A DNA stretch of 64,000 bases, taken from the NCBI GenBank assembly GCA_963724135.1, contig CAVRTA010000002.1:186001-250000 (forward strand), written 5' to 3'. The notes below the pieces were generated by a model that saw only the letters and a program-made list of their open reading frames with translations, made no database searches and had not been told where the DNA came from. Positions 45,471-54,514 of the stretch are shown piece after piece. The first letter of the stretch is position 1; the number at the start of each line of letters is the position of its first letter. Made by a program: the position numbers and the translations under genes. The stretch is from DATLGB01 sp963724135. GTDB lineage: Bacteria; Actinomycetota; Thermoleophilia; Solirubrobacterales; Solirubrobacteraceae.

Positions 45471-47003
45471 TCAGGCGAGCCTGAGCTCAATGCCGAAGGC
45501 CTGCTCGAAGAGCTCGGTCTGGCGCTCGGCCATCCAGCGGGCGAGCGACACGTCGTCCTCGGCGTCGAGGCGCAGGTCGGCGTGGCCGTCGTCGACGGTC
45601 AGGATCGCCTCGTGCACCGCCTGGTCGCGGGCGCGCTCGAGCTGCTCGGACAGGCGCAGCAGGGCAGCGCCACGGCGCAGGAGCTCGTCGTCGCCCTTGC
45701 CCGCGAGCGGCGCGAGCTCGCCGAGCGTCGGCGTCCCCTTGCGGTGATAGCGGGCGAGCTGGGCGATCAGGGCGGTCTCGCGCGCCGAGAAGCCCGGGAG
45801 CCCGGCGCTGAGGATGAGGTAGCGCGAGTGCTTGTGGTGGTCGTCGTAGTCGACGGCGGTGCCGATGTCGTGCAGCATCGCCGCGGCCCACAGGAGGTCG
45901 CGCTCGGCCGGGTCGCCGGCGTGCTTGCCGGCGGCCGCCAGCGCGTCCCACATCTCCAGCGTGAGGTCGGCGACGTGCTGCGTGTGCGCGAACTCCGGGT
46001 GGTACTGCGCCGCGAGGTTGAGCACCGACGCGCGCCGGACGTCGTCGAACAGCGGCGGGTCGGCGCCGTCGAGCAGCGTCTCGAAGAAGACGCCCTCGCG
46101 CAGCCCCGCCTCGGTCGCCTCGATGGCCTCGAACTCGCTCAGCTCCATGACCGTGTCGATGACGACCGCGGCCGCGAGGATGACGTCGGCTCGCCCCGGC
46201 TTGATGCCGTCGATCGAGCCGCGCTCGGCCGCGGGCAGCGCCAGCATGGACTCGATCAGCCCGCGCAGCTGCTTGCGCGTGATCGTGACTCCCTGGACGC
46301 CGTAGTCGGGCATCCCCGCGGCGGCCTGCGAGGCGGCCGCGAGGTTGCGCACCGCGCCGCCGACGCCGACGAGACGCCGCCCGTGCGTCCCCGCGCCCGA
46401 GAGCCAGTCCGCCCCTGAGGTGAGCTTCTTCTCCACCTGCGCGCGCAAAGCCTTGACCTGCTTGGGCGACGTGGTCTTGCCCGCAAGGAAGCGCTCCGTC
46501 ATCCGCACCGCGCCCAGGCGCCACGATCTCGCATCGGTACCGATCCGGCCCTCCACGTGCGTCAGCTGCAGCGAGCCGCCGCCGATGTCGAGCGCGATGC
46601 CGTCGGCCAGCGTCGTGGAGTTGACTGCGGCCAGGTAGCCGTAGCGCGCCTCGCGCTCGCGCTCGAGCACTTCGATCTCGAGCCAGGTCCGGCTCCGCGC
46701 CGCCTCGAGGAACTCGTCGCGGTTGCTCGCGTCGCGGATCGCCGAGGTCGCGACCGCCCGCACGTCGGTGATGCCGGTCGCGCGGCAGAAGTGCGCGTAG
46801 AGATCGAGCATCGCGAGCGCGCGCTGCATCGGCTCACGGCCCAGCTCTCCGCTCGCGTCGAGTCCGGCTCCGATGCGAACCGCCTCGTGGATCTCGTCGG
46901 TGCGCTTCCACCACGCCTCGCGCCCTTCGCCGGCCCAGGTGAAGACGACCAGGCGAAACGAGTTCGACCCGAGGTCGATGACCGCTTGGCGGCGCTCGCT
47001 CAC
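45471..47003 (-). CDS. Ppx/GppA exopolyphosphatase/pppGpp phosphatase family, with HD domain
   Basis: A 510-aa protein. The actin-like ATPase fold shows AVIDLGSNSFRLVVFTW (about 7-23), VRAVATSAIRDASNRDEFL (about 91-109) and GIALDIGGGSLQLTHVEGR (about 138-156). The C-terminal half is an HD-type helical domain with HTQHVADLTLEMWDAL, LLWAAAMLHDIGTAVDYDDH and HKHSRYLI (His/Asp pairs). It removes phosphate from polyphosphate or pppGpp in the cytosol. GTG at 47003 (VSERRQAVIDLG) is the start. It is divergent from the MBL-fold gene with 27 bp between. Confidence 0.92.
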   Translation of the reverse strand: MSERRQAVIDLGSNSFRLVVFTWAGEGREAWWKRTDEIHEAVRIGAGLDASGELGREPMQRALAMLDLYAHFCRATGITDVRAVATSAIRDASNRDEFLEAARSRTWLEIEVLEREREARYGYLAAVNSTTLADGIALDIGGGSLQLTHVEGRIGTDARSWRLGAVRMTERFLAGKTTSPKQVKALRAQVEKKLTSGADWLSGAGTHGRRLVGVGGAVRNLAAASQAAAGMPDYGVQGVTITRKQLRGLIESMLALPAAERGSIDGIKPGRADVILAAAVVIDTVMELSEFEAIEATEAGLREGVFFETLLDGADPPLFDDVRRASVLNLAAQYHPEFAHTQHVADLTLEMWDALAAAGKHAGDPAERDLLWAAAMLHDIGTAVDYDDHHKHSRYLILSAGLPGFSARETALIAQLARYHRKGTPTLGELAPLAGKGDDELLRRGAALLRLSEQLERARDQAVHEAILTVDDGHADLRLDAEDDVSLARWMAERQTELFEQAFGIELRLA

Positions 47004-47030
47004 CACGACTGCGGAGCGTACGCTGCGGGC

Positions 47031-47768
47031 ATGATCGTCGAGCGCTCCATGCGGGAGGACTACCTCTCGAACACCTACCTCGTCGCGGCCGGAGAGGGCG
47101 GCCCGGCGTTCTTCGTCGACGCGGGCGGGCCGGTCGCTCCGCTGATCGAGCGAGCGGACGACCTTCGTCTCGATCCCACGCACGTCCTGCTCACCCACCG
47201 CCACGGCGATCACGTCGAGCAGCTGGGTGAGCTGCTCGAGCGCTGGCCGCAGCTGCAGGTTCTCGCGCACCCCGACGAGGAGGTGCTCGGCGTCACCGGG
47301 CACATGCGCGGGGACCAGGACATCGACGCGGGCGGGCTGACCGTCAGGACGCTCCACACTCCGGGCCACACGTCGGGGATGCTCGCGCTGCTCGTCGACG
47401 GGAACGTGTTCACCGGCGACACGCTGTTCAAGGGCTCGGTCGGCGGCGTGCGCGCACCGGGCGCCACCTCGTACGCCGATCTCAAGCACTCGGTCATGGA
47501 GGTGCTGCTGGCGCTCCCCGGCGACACGGTCATCCGGCCGGGTCACACCGATCCCTCCACGGTCGCAGAGGAGACGGAGGGGAACCCCTTCGTGCGCGTG
47601 TGGACGGGCGCCGATCCCGAGGGGGACGAGATGGTCACCGTGTGGGACAAGCCCGCGACGCTCGTGCTCTGGGGGCCGGACTACGACGGTGGGCACAAGG
47701 CCTGGATCCGCTGGGCGGCCGACGGCGCGGACGACATCGTGGGGGGCTCGCAGGTTCAGCGTGGCTAG
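47031..47768 (+). CDS. Metallo-beta-lactamase-fold hydrolase (glyoxalase II-like)
   Basis: A 245-aa cytoplasmic hydrolase. Metal ligands are in LLTHRHGDHVEQL (about 55-67, HxHGDH), RTLHTPGHTSGMLALLVDG (about 105-123) and FTGDTLFKGSVGG (about 126-138, bridging Asp), with a final His in RPGHTDPST. A C-terminal extension of about 45 residues (WDKPATLVLWGPDYDGGHKA) is unusual. The stop overlaps the UbiB-like gene start by 8 bp, indicating one operon. The thioester or lactone substrate is unknown. Confidence 0.88.
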   Translation: MIVERSMREDYLSNTYLVAAGEGGPAFFVDAGGPVAPLIERADDLRLDPTHVLLTHRHGDHVEQLGELLERWPQLQVLAHPDEEVLGVTGHMRGDQDIDAGGLTVRTLHTPGHTSGMLALLVDGNVFTGDTLFKGSVGGVRAPGATSYADLKHSVMEVLLALPGDTVIRPGHTDPSTVAEETEGNPFVRVWTGADPEGDEMVTVWDKPATLVLWGPDYDGGHKAWIRWAADGADDIVGGSQVQRG

Positions 47769-49134
47769 GGACCGGATCCCGACGTCCCGAGTCGGCCGTT
47801 CGGCGCGGATCGGACGGCTCGCGGCCGGCCAGGGCGCGCGCCAGGTCGCCACCATGACGGCCAACCTGGCGCGCTCGGACGAACGCCGGGCCCGCGCGCT
47901 CGACAAGCGCTACATCGAGGCCGCCGAGCAGATCGTGACCGTGCTCGGGACCATGAAGGGCGCGGCGATGAAGGTCGGGCAGATGCTGTCCGTCATCGAT
48001 CCCGGCGTCGTGCCCGAGGAGTACCGCGAGGAGTTCCAGCGCAAGCTCGGGGAGCTGCGCGACGCCGCCCCGAACGTCCGCTTCGCCGACATGCGCAAGG
48101 TGATCGAGTCCGAGCTCGGCGAGCCGCTGGGGAGCGTCTTCGCCGACTTCGACGAGACGCCCATCGCCGCCGCCTCGATCGGCCAGGTCTATCGCGCCTC
48201 GCTGCGCCAGGACGGCCGCGAGGTTGCCGTCAAGGTCCAGTACCCGCGCGTCGCCGAGGCCGTCCGCGCCGACATGCAGAACCTGGGGATGATCCTGCGG
48301 GTCGTCCGCACCATCGCGCCCGGGCTCGACGTCCGCGCGACCGCGGCCGAGATCCGGGACCGCATCCACGAGGAGCTCGACTACGAGCTCGAGGCGGCCA
48401 ACCAGCGCGCGCTCGCGCGCATCTTCCGCGGCCACCCCTTCATCTACGTGCCCGAGGTGGTCACCTCCCTCAGCCGCGAGCGGGTGCTCGTCAACGAGTT
48501 CGTCGAGGGCCAGGGCTTCGAGGCGGTCAAGGGGCTCGACCAGGACACGCGCGATCGCGTCGGCGAGATCGTCTTCCGCTTCTACTTCGGCTGCATGTAC
48601 CGGCACGGGCAGTTCTCGGGGGACCCGCACCCGGGCAACTTTCTGCTGCGTCCCGACGGCAGCGTCGCGTTCCTCGACTTCGGGCTGTTCAAGACCATGT
48701 CGCGCGAGCTCGTCGAGACGGAGCTCGAGACGCTGCGGCTCGGCGCCGAGGGCGACGCCGAGGGCCTGCACGCGCACTGGGGGCGGATCGGATTGCTGCG
48801 CCGCCCGGAGCGCTTCGAGGCCGAGAGGCTGCTGGCGCAGTTCCTCGACGCGACGTGGTGGTACCTGATCGACGAGGATGTCGCGCTCGAGCCCGACATC
48901 GCCACCCAGGTGATGATCAACATGGGCGACCCCCGATCGGAGCACTTCGGCCAGATCCGCCACGAGACGCTGCCCGCCGACCACCTCTTCGGGCGGCGCG
49001 TGGAGGTGCTCACGCTCGCGGTGCTGTCCCAGCTGCGCGCGGTCGCCAACTGGCACGCGATCGCGCGCGAGTGGCTCTACGCGGCGGAGCCCGTGACCGA
49101 GCTCGGCCGGGCCGAGCAGGAGTTCTACGAATGA
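47761..49134 (+). CDS. ABC1/UbiB-family (atypical kinase) protein
   Basis: A 457-aa ADCK/UbiB-like protein. Family motifs are AAMKVGQMLSV (about 66-76, KxGQ), DETPIAAASIGQVYRASL (about 128-145, the Ala-rich loop), VAVKVQYPRV (about 152-161, catalytic Lys), LVNEFVEGQGF and GDPHPGNFLL then VAFLDFGLFK (metal-binding Asn and DFG). The family supports quinone or isoprenoid lipid metabolism. The C-terminal hydrophobic pair usual in UbiB is not obvious. GTG 47761 overlaps the upstream stop, and the TGA overlaps the next ATG. Confidence 0.9.
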   Translation: MARDRIPTSRVGRSARIGRLAAGQGARQVATMTANLARSDERRARALDKRYIEAAEQIVTVLGTMKGAAMKVGQMLSVIDPGVVPEEYREEFQRKLGELRDAAPNVRFADMRKVIESELGEPLGSVFADFDETPIAAASIGQVYRASLRQDGREVAVKVQYPRVAEAVRADMQNLGMILRVVRTIAPGLDVRATAAEIRDRIHEELDYELEAANQRALARIFRGHPFIYVPEVVTSLSRERVLVNEFVEGQGFEAVKGLDQDTRDRVGEIVFRFYFGCMYRHGQFSGDPHPGNFLLRPDGSVAFLDFGLFKTMSRELVETELETLRLGAEGDAEGLHAHWGRIGLLRRPERFEAERLLAQFLDATWWYLIDEDVALEPDIATQVMINMGDPRSEHFGQIRHETLPADHLFGRRVEVLTLAVLSQLRAVANWHAIAREWLYAAEPVTELGRAEQEFYE

Positions 49135-49751
49135 AGGTCTTCTTCGACGTCTGCGTCTCCCTCGACGGCTACCTCGCCGGACCGAACCAGTCCGAGGAGC
49201 TCGGGCTGGGCGAGGGCGGGGAGGAGCTGCACGACTGGCGCTTCAAGCCCGAGCTGCAGACGGACCGCGACCGCGAGATCAACGACGCCTGGGGCGCCGG
49301 CGCCGGCGCGGCCGTGATGGGGCGGAACATGTTCGGGCCCATCCGCGGCGAGTGGAAGGGCGACTGGCGGGGCTGGTGGGGCGAGAACCCGCCGTACGGC
49401 TATCCGGTCTACGTGCTCACCCACCACCCGCGCGAGTCAGTCGAGATGGAGGGGGGCACGACGTTCCACTTCGTCACGGAGGGCTTCGACTCCGCGCTGG
49501 CGCAGGCCCGCGCGGCGGCCGGCGACAAGCGGGTGCAAATCCTCGGGGGCGCCTCGACGATCCAACAGGCGCTGCGCGGCGGCCACGTCGACACCTTCGC
49601 GCTCCACATCGCCCCGGTCCTGCTCGGCGCCGGCGAACGTCTCCTGGACGGCCTCGAGCCGGCGCAGCTCGAGATCACCGACTCCGTCGCGTCCCCACAC
49701 GTGACGCACATCACCTACCGCACTTCACAAAAGGGTCCGTCCCTTTTGTGA
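49131..49751 (+). CDS. RibD C-terminal/dihydrofolate-reductase-fold protein
   Basis: A 206-aa reductase-like protein. It begins MKVFFDVCVSLDGYLAGPNQ, then AAVMGRNMFGPI (about 62-73), PVYVLTHHPRESVEMEGGT and VQILGGASTIQQALRGGHVD, then FALHIAPVLLGAGERLLDGL, all typical of the RibD_C/DHFR family seen in actinobacteria. NADPH is the likely cofactor, substrate unknown. It overlaps the UbiB-like stop by 4 bp. The last eight codons (SQKGPSLL and stop) are encoded by the left and right arms of a REP-like hairpin, so the natural C-terminus has probably been altered by repeat insertion. Confidence 0.87.
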   Translation: MKVFFDVCVSLDGYLAGPNQSEELGLGEGGEELHDWRFKPELQTDRDREINDAWGAGAGAAVMGRNMFGPIRGEWKGDWRGWWGENPPYGYPVYVLTHHPRESVEMEGGTTFHFVTEGFDSALAQARAAAGDKRVQILGGASTIQQALRGGHVDTFALHIAPVLLGAGERLLDGLEPAQLEITDSVASPHVTHITYRTSQKGPSLL

Positions 49752-49752
49752 C
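49724..49752. repeat. REP-like hairpin, possible terminator
   Basis: CACAAAAGGG (49726-49735) and CCCTTTTGTG (49741-49750) pair perfectly around TCCGT; the outer TT and A add another partial pair. The same sequence and loop recur at 35899-35929 inside kgd. It covers the stop of the RibD-like gene and could end transcription from either side, since the next gene converges on it. Confidence 0.65.
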
Positions 49753-49772
49753 ATGGCGTGGCCGGCGCCAAG

Positions 49773-49790
49773 CAGGGGACAGTCCCCCTG
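49773..49790. repeat. Second short REP-like hairpin
   Basis: CAGGGG (49773-49778) and CCCCTG (49785-49790) flank a centre that also reads as GGGGACAGTCCCC, a near-perfect palindrome. It lies directly after the stop of the giant secreted protein (49791). With the hairpin at 49724 it fills the 39-bp gap between the two convergent genes. Confidence 0.5.
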
Positions 49791-52700
49791 TTAGCGTCTG
49801 ACGCGCACCTGGCTCGACACCCGCCGGGTGCCGCTCGGCGTCGTCACGGTCGCGTCCGCGCGCAGCGTGTACCGGCCCTTGCGCAGCGCCGGCAGCTTGA
49901 AGGAGAACCTTCGCGCGCCGTCTGCCACCTGAGCCACTCCGAAGCCGCGCTTGGCGACCACCCGCTTGCCCCGCACGAGCCGGAGCACGACGCCCGCCAC
50001 CGCGCCGGCCGGCACGTCGGAGAACCGGGTCGTCACCCGCGCGCTGCCCGCCTTGACGCTCAGCCCGCGCAGCGCGACCCGGACGTCGAGGCTGCTGCGT
50101 GAGCGCACCTTGCGCACACGCCTGCCGGCCTTCGAGCGGCCCACGACGCGCGCCGACCCGAGCGTGTCCCAGCTCGACGGCGTGATCGTCAGCGTCTCGT
50201 TCCGGCGCACGGCCAGCGGCCCCGACTCGAACTGCCCGGCGCCCTTGCCGTCCGTCGCGCTCGTGAGCGTGATGGCGACGGTCGCCGGCGGGCCATCGTG
50301 CTCGTAGACGAGGGCGCCCGACCGCAGCGCGGCGACGTCGGACCCGCCGCTCGCCGAGCGGGTCTCGATCGTCGCCAGCCGCGAGCCGTCCCCGCTGTTG
50401 ATGCCGAGCCGCATCTCGATCGGCCGCGTCTCGGAGCCGGCGAACGCGATCCGCCGGCCGTCGCCCGTCAGCGAGTCCGTGACGCCCGCCGAGGTCGGCG
50501 CCTCGACCGTGCCCAGGAAATCGCCCGACACGAACGTCTGGCGGTAGGAACCGTCCTTGCGCCCCACCATCCTGTTGGTGATCGGGCCCTCGGTGGCGAT
50601 GACCGTGCCCGCCGAGCCGGGGATCGCGTTGGAGTCGAGCACCGGCAGCACTTCGCCGTTCGCCGGCTCGCCCTCGATCACCGCGGCCCCGTCCGGGGAC
50701 CCGTAGATCAGCGCGTTGAGCACAGCCTCGATGCCGGGCAGCGACGCCGCCGCGCCCGTCGGCCAGTCGCTGAGCAGGGTCGTGTAGAGCGTCTGGGAGC
50801 CACCCGACCAGCTCCCGAACTCCCACCTGGTCTTGGCCGCGTTGATGACGACCCGGCTGGACTCCTCGCGATCGCGATGGGTCGTGCCGGATGCGTCGAG
50901 CTCCGATGGCGTGAAGGGCTTGTTGTTGTCGTAGGCCCAGATGACCGTCGTGCCGTCGGGCAGCTCCTCGATGTCGTGCGCCGTGATGACGTGACCGGAG
51001 AAGCCGCTGCGCACGACGATGCCGGGCAGCCGGCCAGCGGCGAGCTCCCGCCGCGCGCGCTCCAGCTGGGCGGTCAGCGACCGGGTGCGCTCCATGAACG
51101 AGCGCAGGTACTCGAAGGTGAACTGCCCGGCGTGGCGCTCGTCGAGGTAGCTGCCCACCGCGCCGACGGGCCCCGCCGCGCTGGGGAGGTCATAGACCCT
51201 GCCGACCCCGGCCACGAGGTCGCCCGGTGACCTCTGGCCCGCGGCGACCTCCTGCACGAACCGGTTGATGCCGAAGCAGTGGCCCTTCGACGACTGCGCG
51301 GCCTGGTCGATGACCTGCCAGGCGAGGAACGCGACCGGGTCCGGGATCGGCGTCGGTAGCGAGCAGTCGTAGAACGGCCAGCAGGGGTTCGGCGAGTAGA
51401 ACATCTCCTCGTCGCCGACCAGGTCGGTGAGCTCGTCGTAGGACAGGTTGCCCCAGCCGAAGTTCTCGAACTGCGGGGCTCCGGAATTGCGCAGGGAGTC
51501 GACCGTCAGGCTCCCCGTGGTGGGATAGGAGGGGGCGCCCGGCGTGATCACGGTCACCGGCCCGGTGGTGGCGAGCCGCGGGACCCGGAAGTAGATCGCC
51601 GTGTTGGGCGCCGTCAGGTCCGGCTGGGTGTCGACCTCGGCGAGCGCGTTGCCGACCTGCACCCTCGTGCCCCGGCAGAACCCGTTGCCGGTCAGCCGCA
51701 CCAGGCCGCCGGGCAGCAGGCGCGACGGCACGGAGCCGCGCAGCGTCGTGGGGTCCAGCGTCGCCGTCGGCCCCGCGTTGATGACCGGCCAGGTCTTGAC
51801 CCGCGTCGGGCCGTCGGGCGACGACGCCTCGACCGTGATCGTCGCCCCGCTGGGGATCCGGTCCGTTCCCGAGCGCGTCAGACGCATGAAGGTGGGCGTG
51901 TTGGCCTGACCCACGGGCGGGACCGTCGCGCTCGGCACGAACTCGACCTTCAGGCCGGCCGGCACGGACGTCGCCGCGAGCGTGATCGTGTGATCGACCG
52001 CCCAGCTGACGTCGCGGTTCAGGAGGATCTTCGTGTCGGTGGGCACGCACCACGGGACCTCGAGGAACGACCCGCCCTCGCGGTCGAGCTCGAACGGCGA
52101 GCGCACGGACAGGTTGACGTCCACGGTGCGCGGGCCTGGCGCGACGCCGGCGTCCGCGGGTGTGAGCGTGAGCGCGACCGATTGCGGCGCGAAGGAGACC
52201 GGCGCGTCGTCGGCGGCCGTGACGCGCAGCGTGGCGGTGCTCTGCGTGCCCGGCACCGGGTCCGGCAGCAGCTCGGCCGTCACGCCCGCGGGAAGCCCGG
52301 TCACCGTCGGCGTCAGGTCCCCGTCGGAGCCGTTGATGCGGATGATCGAGAGGGGGACGTCGACACTGGTCCCCTGGTAGACCACGGACGGGCCGGTGTC
52401 GGCGCTCAGCGCCACGTCGGGCAACTGGTCGGCGGAGTAGTCGATGACCAGGTCGTCGAAGCCGACGTCGGCGCCCTGCTTGCCGGGACCGTCGATGACG
52501 AGCTCGACCCGCTGGATGTCGCCGGCCGCGCTGGTCACGGTTACCGGTGTCTCGATCTGGTCCGTGCCGAAGGGGGCGAAGAAGTCCCACGCGAGCGTCG
52601 TGACGGGGCTGCTCGCCACGGGCTGGCTCTCGCCCGCGCGGTAGGCGACGAGCTGGACGTTGACCGCCTGCGGCGGCTTGGTGAAGTGGCCGGCGTCGAG

Positions 52701-53027
52701 CGTCAGCGACGTGGCCTTGCGGCTGAGCTGGAACGTGGTTCCGCCCAGGGGCAGCTCGCATTGGGTCCCCGTGCCGCCGTCCGGCTCGCAGCGGTTCGCG
52801 CCGATGTCGGCGGCGATGCCGCTCCCCTTCAGGTGTGCGCGCCGTCCCGGCCGGAAGCCGGGGTCGGCGAGGAACCACTGCACGAACGCTTCGCCCAGGT
52901 ACTCGTCGGTGATCGGCGCGCCCAGCGGCGGCCCGGTCTGGAAGTCGACTTTGTGCTCGACGGCTCGGGCGGGCACCGCCGGCAGCAGGAGCATGGCACC
53001 GAGCATGATGAGCAGCCGTCGTCGCAT
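49791..53027 (-). CDS. Giant secreted protein with Ig-like repeats and a cysteine-peptidase-like core
   Basis: About 1078 aa from ATG 53027, which gives a clean signal peptide (RRRLLIMLGAMLLLPAVPARA). Residues 30-500 are beta-rich (Ig/CARDB/IPT-like segments such as RLLPGGLVRLTGNGFCRGTR). A middle domain holds SSKGHCFGINRFVQEVAAG (Cys584), SGFSGHVITAHDIEELPDGT (His679, His684) and VIWAYDNNKPFT (Asp700), in the Cys-His-Asp order of papain-like peptidases or transglutaminases. The C-terminal 200 residues are again Ig-like, with a basic stretch (RSKAGRRVRKVRSRSS). No sortase signal or transmembrane anchor is visible. Peptidase activity is inferred from motif order only. Confidence 0.78.
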   Translation of the reverse strand: MRRRLLIMLGAMLLLPAVPARAVEHKVDFQTGPPLGAPITDEYLGEAFVQWFLADPGFRPGRRAHLKGSGIAADIGANRCEPDGGTGTQCELPLGGTTFQLSRKATSLTLDAGHFTKPPQAVNVQLVAYRAGESQPVASSPVTTLAWDFFAPFGTDQIETPVTVTSAAGDIQRVELVIDGPGKQGADVGFDDLVIDYSADQLPDVALSADTGPSVVYQGTSVDVPLSIIRINGSDGDLTPTVTGLPAGVTAELLPDPVPGTQSTATLRVTAADDAPVSFAPQSVALTLTPADAGVAPGPRTVDVNLSVRSPFELDREGGSFLEVPWCVPTDTKILLNRDVSWAVDHTITLAATSVPAGLKVEFVPSATVPPVGQANTPTFMRLTRSGTDRIPSGATITVEASSPDGPTRVKTWPVINAGPTATLDPTTLRGSVPSRLLPGGLVRLTGNGFCRGTRVQVGNALAEVDTQPDLTAPNTAIYFRVPRLATTGPVTVITPGAPSYPTTGSLTVDSLRNSGAPQFENFGWGNLSYDELTDLVGDEEMFYSPNPCWPFYDCSLPTPIPDPVAFLAWQVIDQAAQSSKGHCFGINRFVQEVAAGQRSPGDLVAGVGRVYDLPSAAGPVGAVGSYLDERHAGQFTFEYLRSFMERTRSLTAQLERARRELAAGRLPGIVVRSGFSGHVITAHDIEELPDGTTVIWAYDNNKPFTPSELDASGTTHRDREESSRVVINAAKTRWEFGSWSGGSQTLYTTLLSDWPTGAAASLPGIEAVLNALIYGSPDGAAVIEGEPANGEVLPVLDSNAIPGSAGTVIATEGPITNRMVGRKDGSYRQTFVSGDFLGTVEAPTSAGVTDSLTGDGRRIAFAGSETRPIEMRLGINSGDGSRLATIETRSASGGSDVAALRSGALVYEHDGPPATVAITLTSATDGKGAGQFESGPLAVRRNETLTITPSSWDTLGSARVVGRSKAGRRVRKVRSRSSLDVRVALRGLSVKAGSARVTTRFSDVPAGAVAGVVLRLVRGKRVVAKRGFGVAQVADGARRFSFKLPALRKGRYTLRADATVTTPSGTRRVSSQVRVRR

Positions 53028-53094
53028 GCCGGGAGCGTGCTCCACTCTCCCTCCCGGCACATCGGGAGGAATGCCCATCCGGTCCCTAACCCGC

Positions 53095-54504
53095 TCAGAC
53101 GACCTGGATCTGGAACAGCGAGGTGGTCCCGGGGCGCCCAGACGGGAGGCCTGCGGTGATACCGACCCGTGCGCCCGGCTTCACCCAATCGAGCTCGACG
53201 GCTCTGCGGCCGGCCGCGCCGATGAGCTCCTCGGTGACCTCGTAGCGCGGCAGCGAGGCGGCCTGCACGCCCCACATCAGCGCGCACCGGCGCACGGTCT
53301 CGCGCCCGGGGGAGAGAGCCAGGATCGGGACGGTGGGCCGGTGGGCGGAGATCAGCCGGGCCGAGCGGCCCGAGAGCGTCGGCACGACGAGCGCGTCGAG
53401 CCCGAGCTCGTCGGCGGCGCGGCAGGCCATGAAGGCGACGGTGTAGGCGGGGTCGCGGCTGTCGCGCTTGACCCGACGCTCGTTCCAGACGTCGTACGGC
53501 GCCGCCGCCTCCGCACGCTCGGCGATCGACGCCATCATCTCGACCGCCTCGACGGGATAGTGGCCGACGGCCGTCTCCTGGGAGAGCATCACCGCGTCGG
53601 TGCCGTCGAGGATCGCGTTGGCGACGTCGGCGACCTCGGCGCGCGTCGGCCGTGACGACGCGACCATCGAGTCGAGCATTTGCGTCGCGGTGATGACCGG
53701 GCGCGCCATCGACCCGGCGCAGGCGATCACCCGCTTCTGGACGAGCGGGACCTCCTCGATGCGCAGCTCGATGCCGAGGTCGCCGCGAGCGACCATCAGG
53801 CAGTCGGAGGCGTGCGCGATCTCCTCGATGCGCTCGACCGCTTGCGGCTTCTCGATCTTCGCGATCAGCGGCAGCCGCGTGTGCTCGCGCAACGCGGTGA
53901 CCTCCTCGGGGCGGCGGACGAAGCTGAGCGCGACCAGGTCGACGCCGATGCGCTCTCCCGTCTGCAGGTGCGCCAGATCGGCCTCGGGCAACGACGGGAG
54001 CTCGGTCACCTCGCCGGGCAGGTTGACCCCCTGGCGCGAGGCGACGGCGCCGCCGATCTCCACCAGCGCGTCGAACTCCCCCTCGCGCACCGCGGCGATC
54101 CGCAGCCGCACCGCGCCGTCGGCGAGGTAGAGCACCTCCTCGGGCGTGACCGCCTCGGCCAGGCCGCTCCACGAGATGTGCATGTGCGTCGCGTCCCCGC
54201 TGCCCGGGTCAGCCGCTCCGCATGTGAACGTCACTACGTCGCCGGGCTTGAGCTCGACGACATCATCCGCCAGGACGCCGATGCGCAGCTTGGGGCCGGG
54301 GAGGTCCTGCAGGATCGCCACCTGCCGGCCCGCGCGCCCCGCTGCGTCGCGCACGCGCTGCGCCGTCTCGGCGTGCTCGTCGGCGGTCCCGTGCGAGAAG
54401 TTCAGCCGCGCGACGTCGAGGCCGGCATCGACCATGCGGGCGAGGATCTCGGGGTCGCGGGACGCCGGTCCGATGGTCGCGACGATCTTCGTGCGGCGAG
54501 CCAC
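53095..54504 (-). CDS. pyk: Pyruvate kinase
   Basis: The 469-aa glycolytic enzyme that makes pyruvate and ATP from phosphoenolpyruvate and ADP. Motifs are TKIVATIGPASRDPEILARM, ARLNFSHG (about 33-40), LPLIAKIEKPQAVERIEEI (catalytic Lys near 217), CLMVARGDLGIEL (metal-binding region), and ARPVITATQMLDSM followed by PTRAEVADVANAILDGTDAV. The C-terminal regulatory domain is present and ends SLFQIQVV. It is cytosolic and expected to be tetrameric. It starts 11 bp from the stop of the delta-60 repeat gene upstream. Confidence 0.96.
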   Translation of the reverse strand: MARRTKIVATIGPASRDPEILARMVDAGLDVARLNFSHGTADEHAETAQRVRDAAGRAGRQVAILQDLPGPKLRIGVLADDVVELKPGDVVTFTCGAADPGSGDATHMHISWSGLAEAVTPEEVLYLADGAVRLRIAAVREGEFDALVEIGGAVASRQGVNLPGEVTELPSLPEADLAHLQTGERIGVDLVALSFVRRPEEVTALREHTRLPLIAKIEKPQAVERIEEIAHASDCLMVARGDLGIELRIEEVPLVQKRVIACAGSMARPVITATQMLDSMVASSRPTRAEVADVANAILDGTDAVMLSQETAVGHYPVEAVEMMASIAERAEAAAPYDVWNERRVKRDSRDPAYTVAFMACRAADELGLDALVVPTLSGRSARLISAHRPTVPILALSPGRETVRRCALMWGVQAASLPRYEVTEELIGAAGRRAVELDWVKPGARVGITAGLPSGRPGTTSLFQIQVV

Positions 54505-54514
54505 ACCGCCAAAG

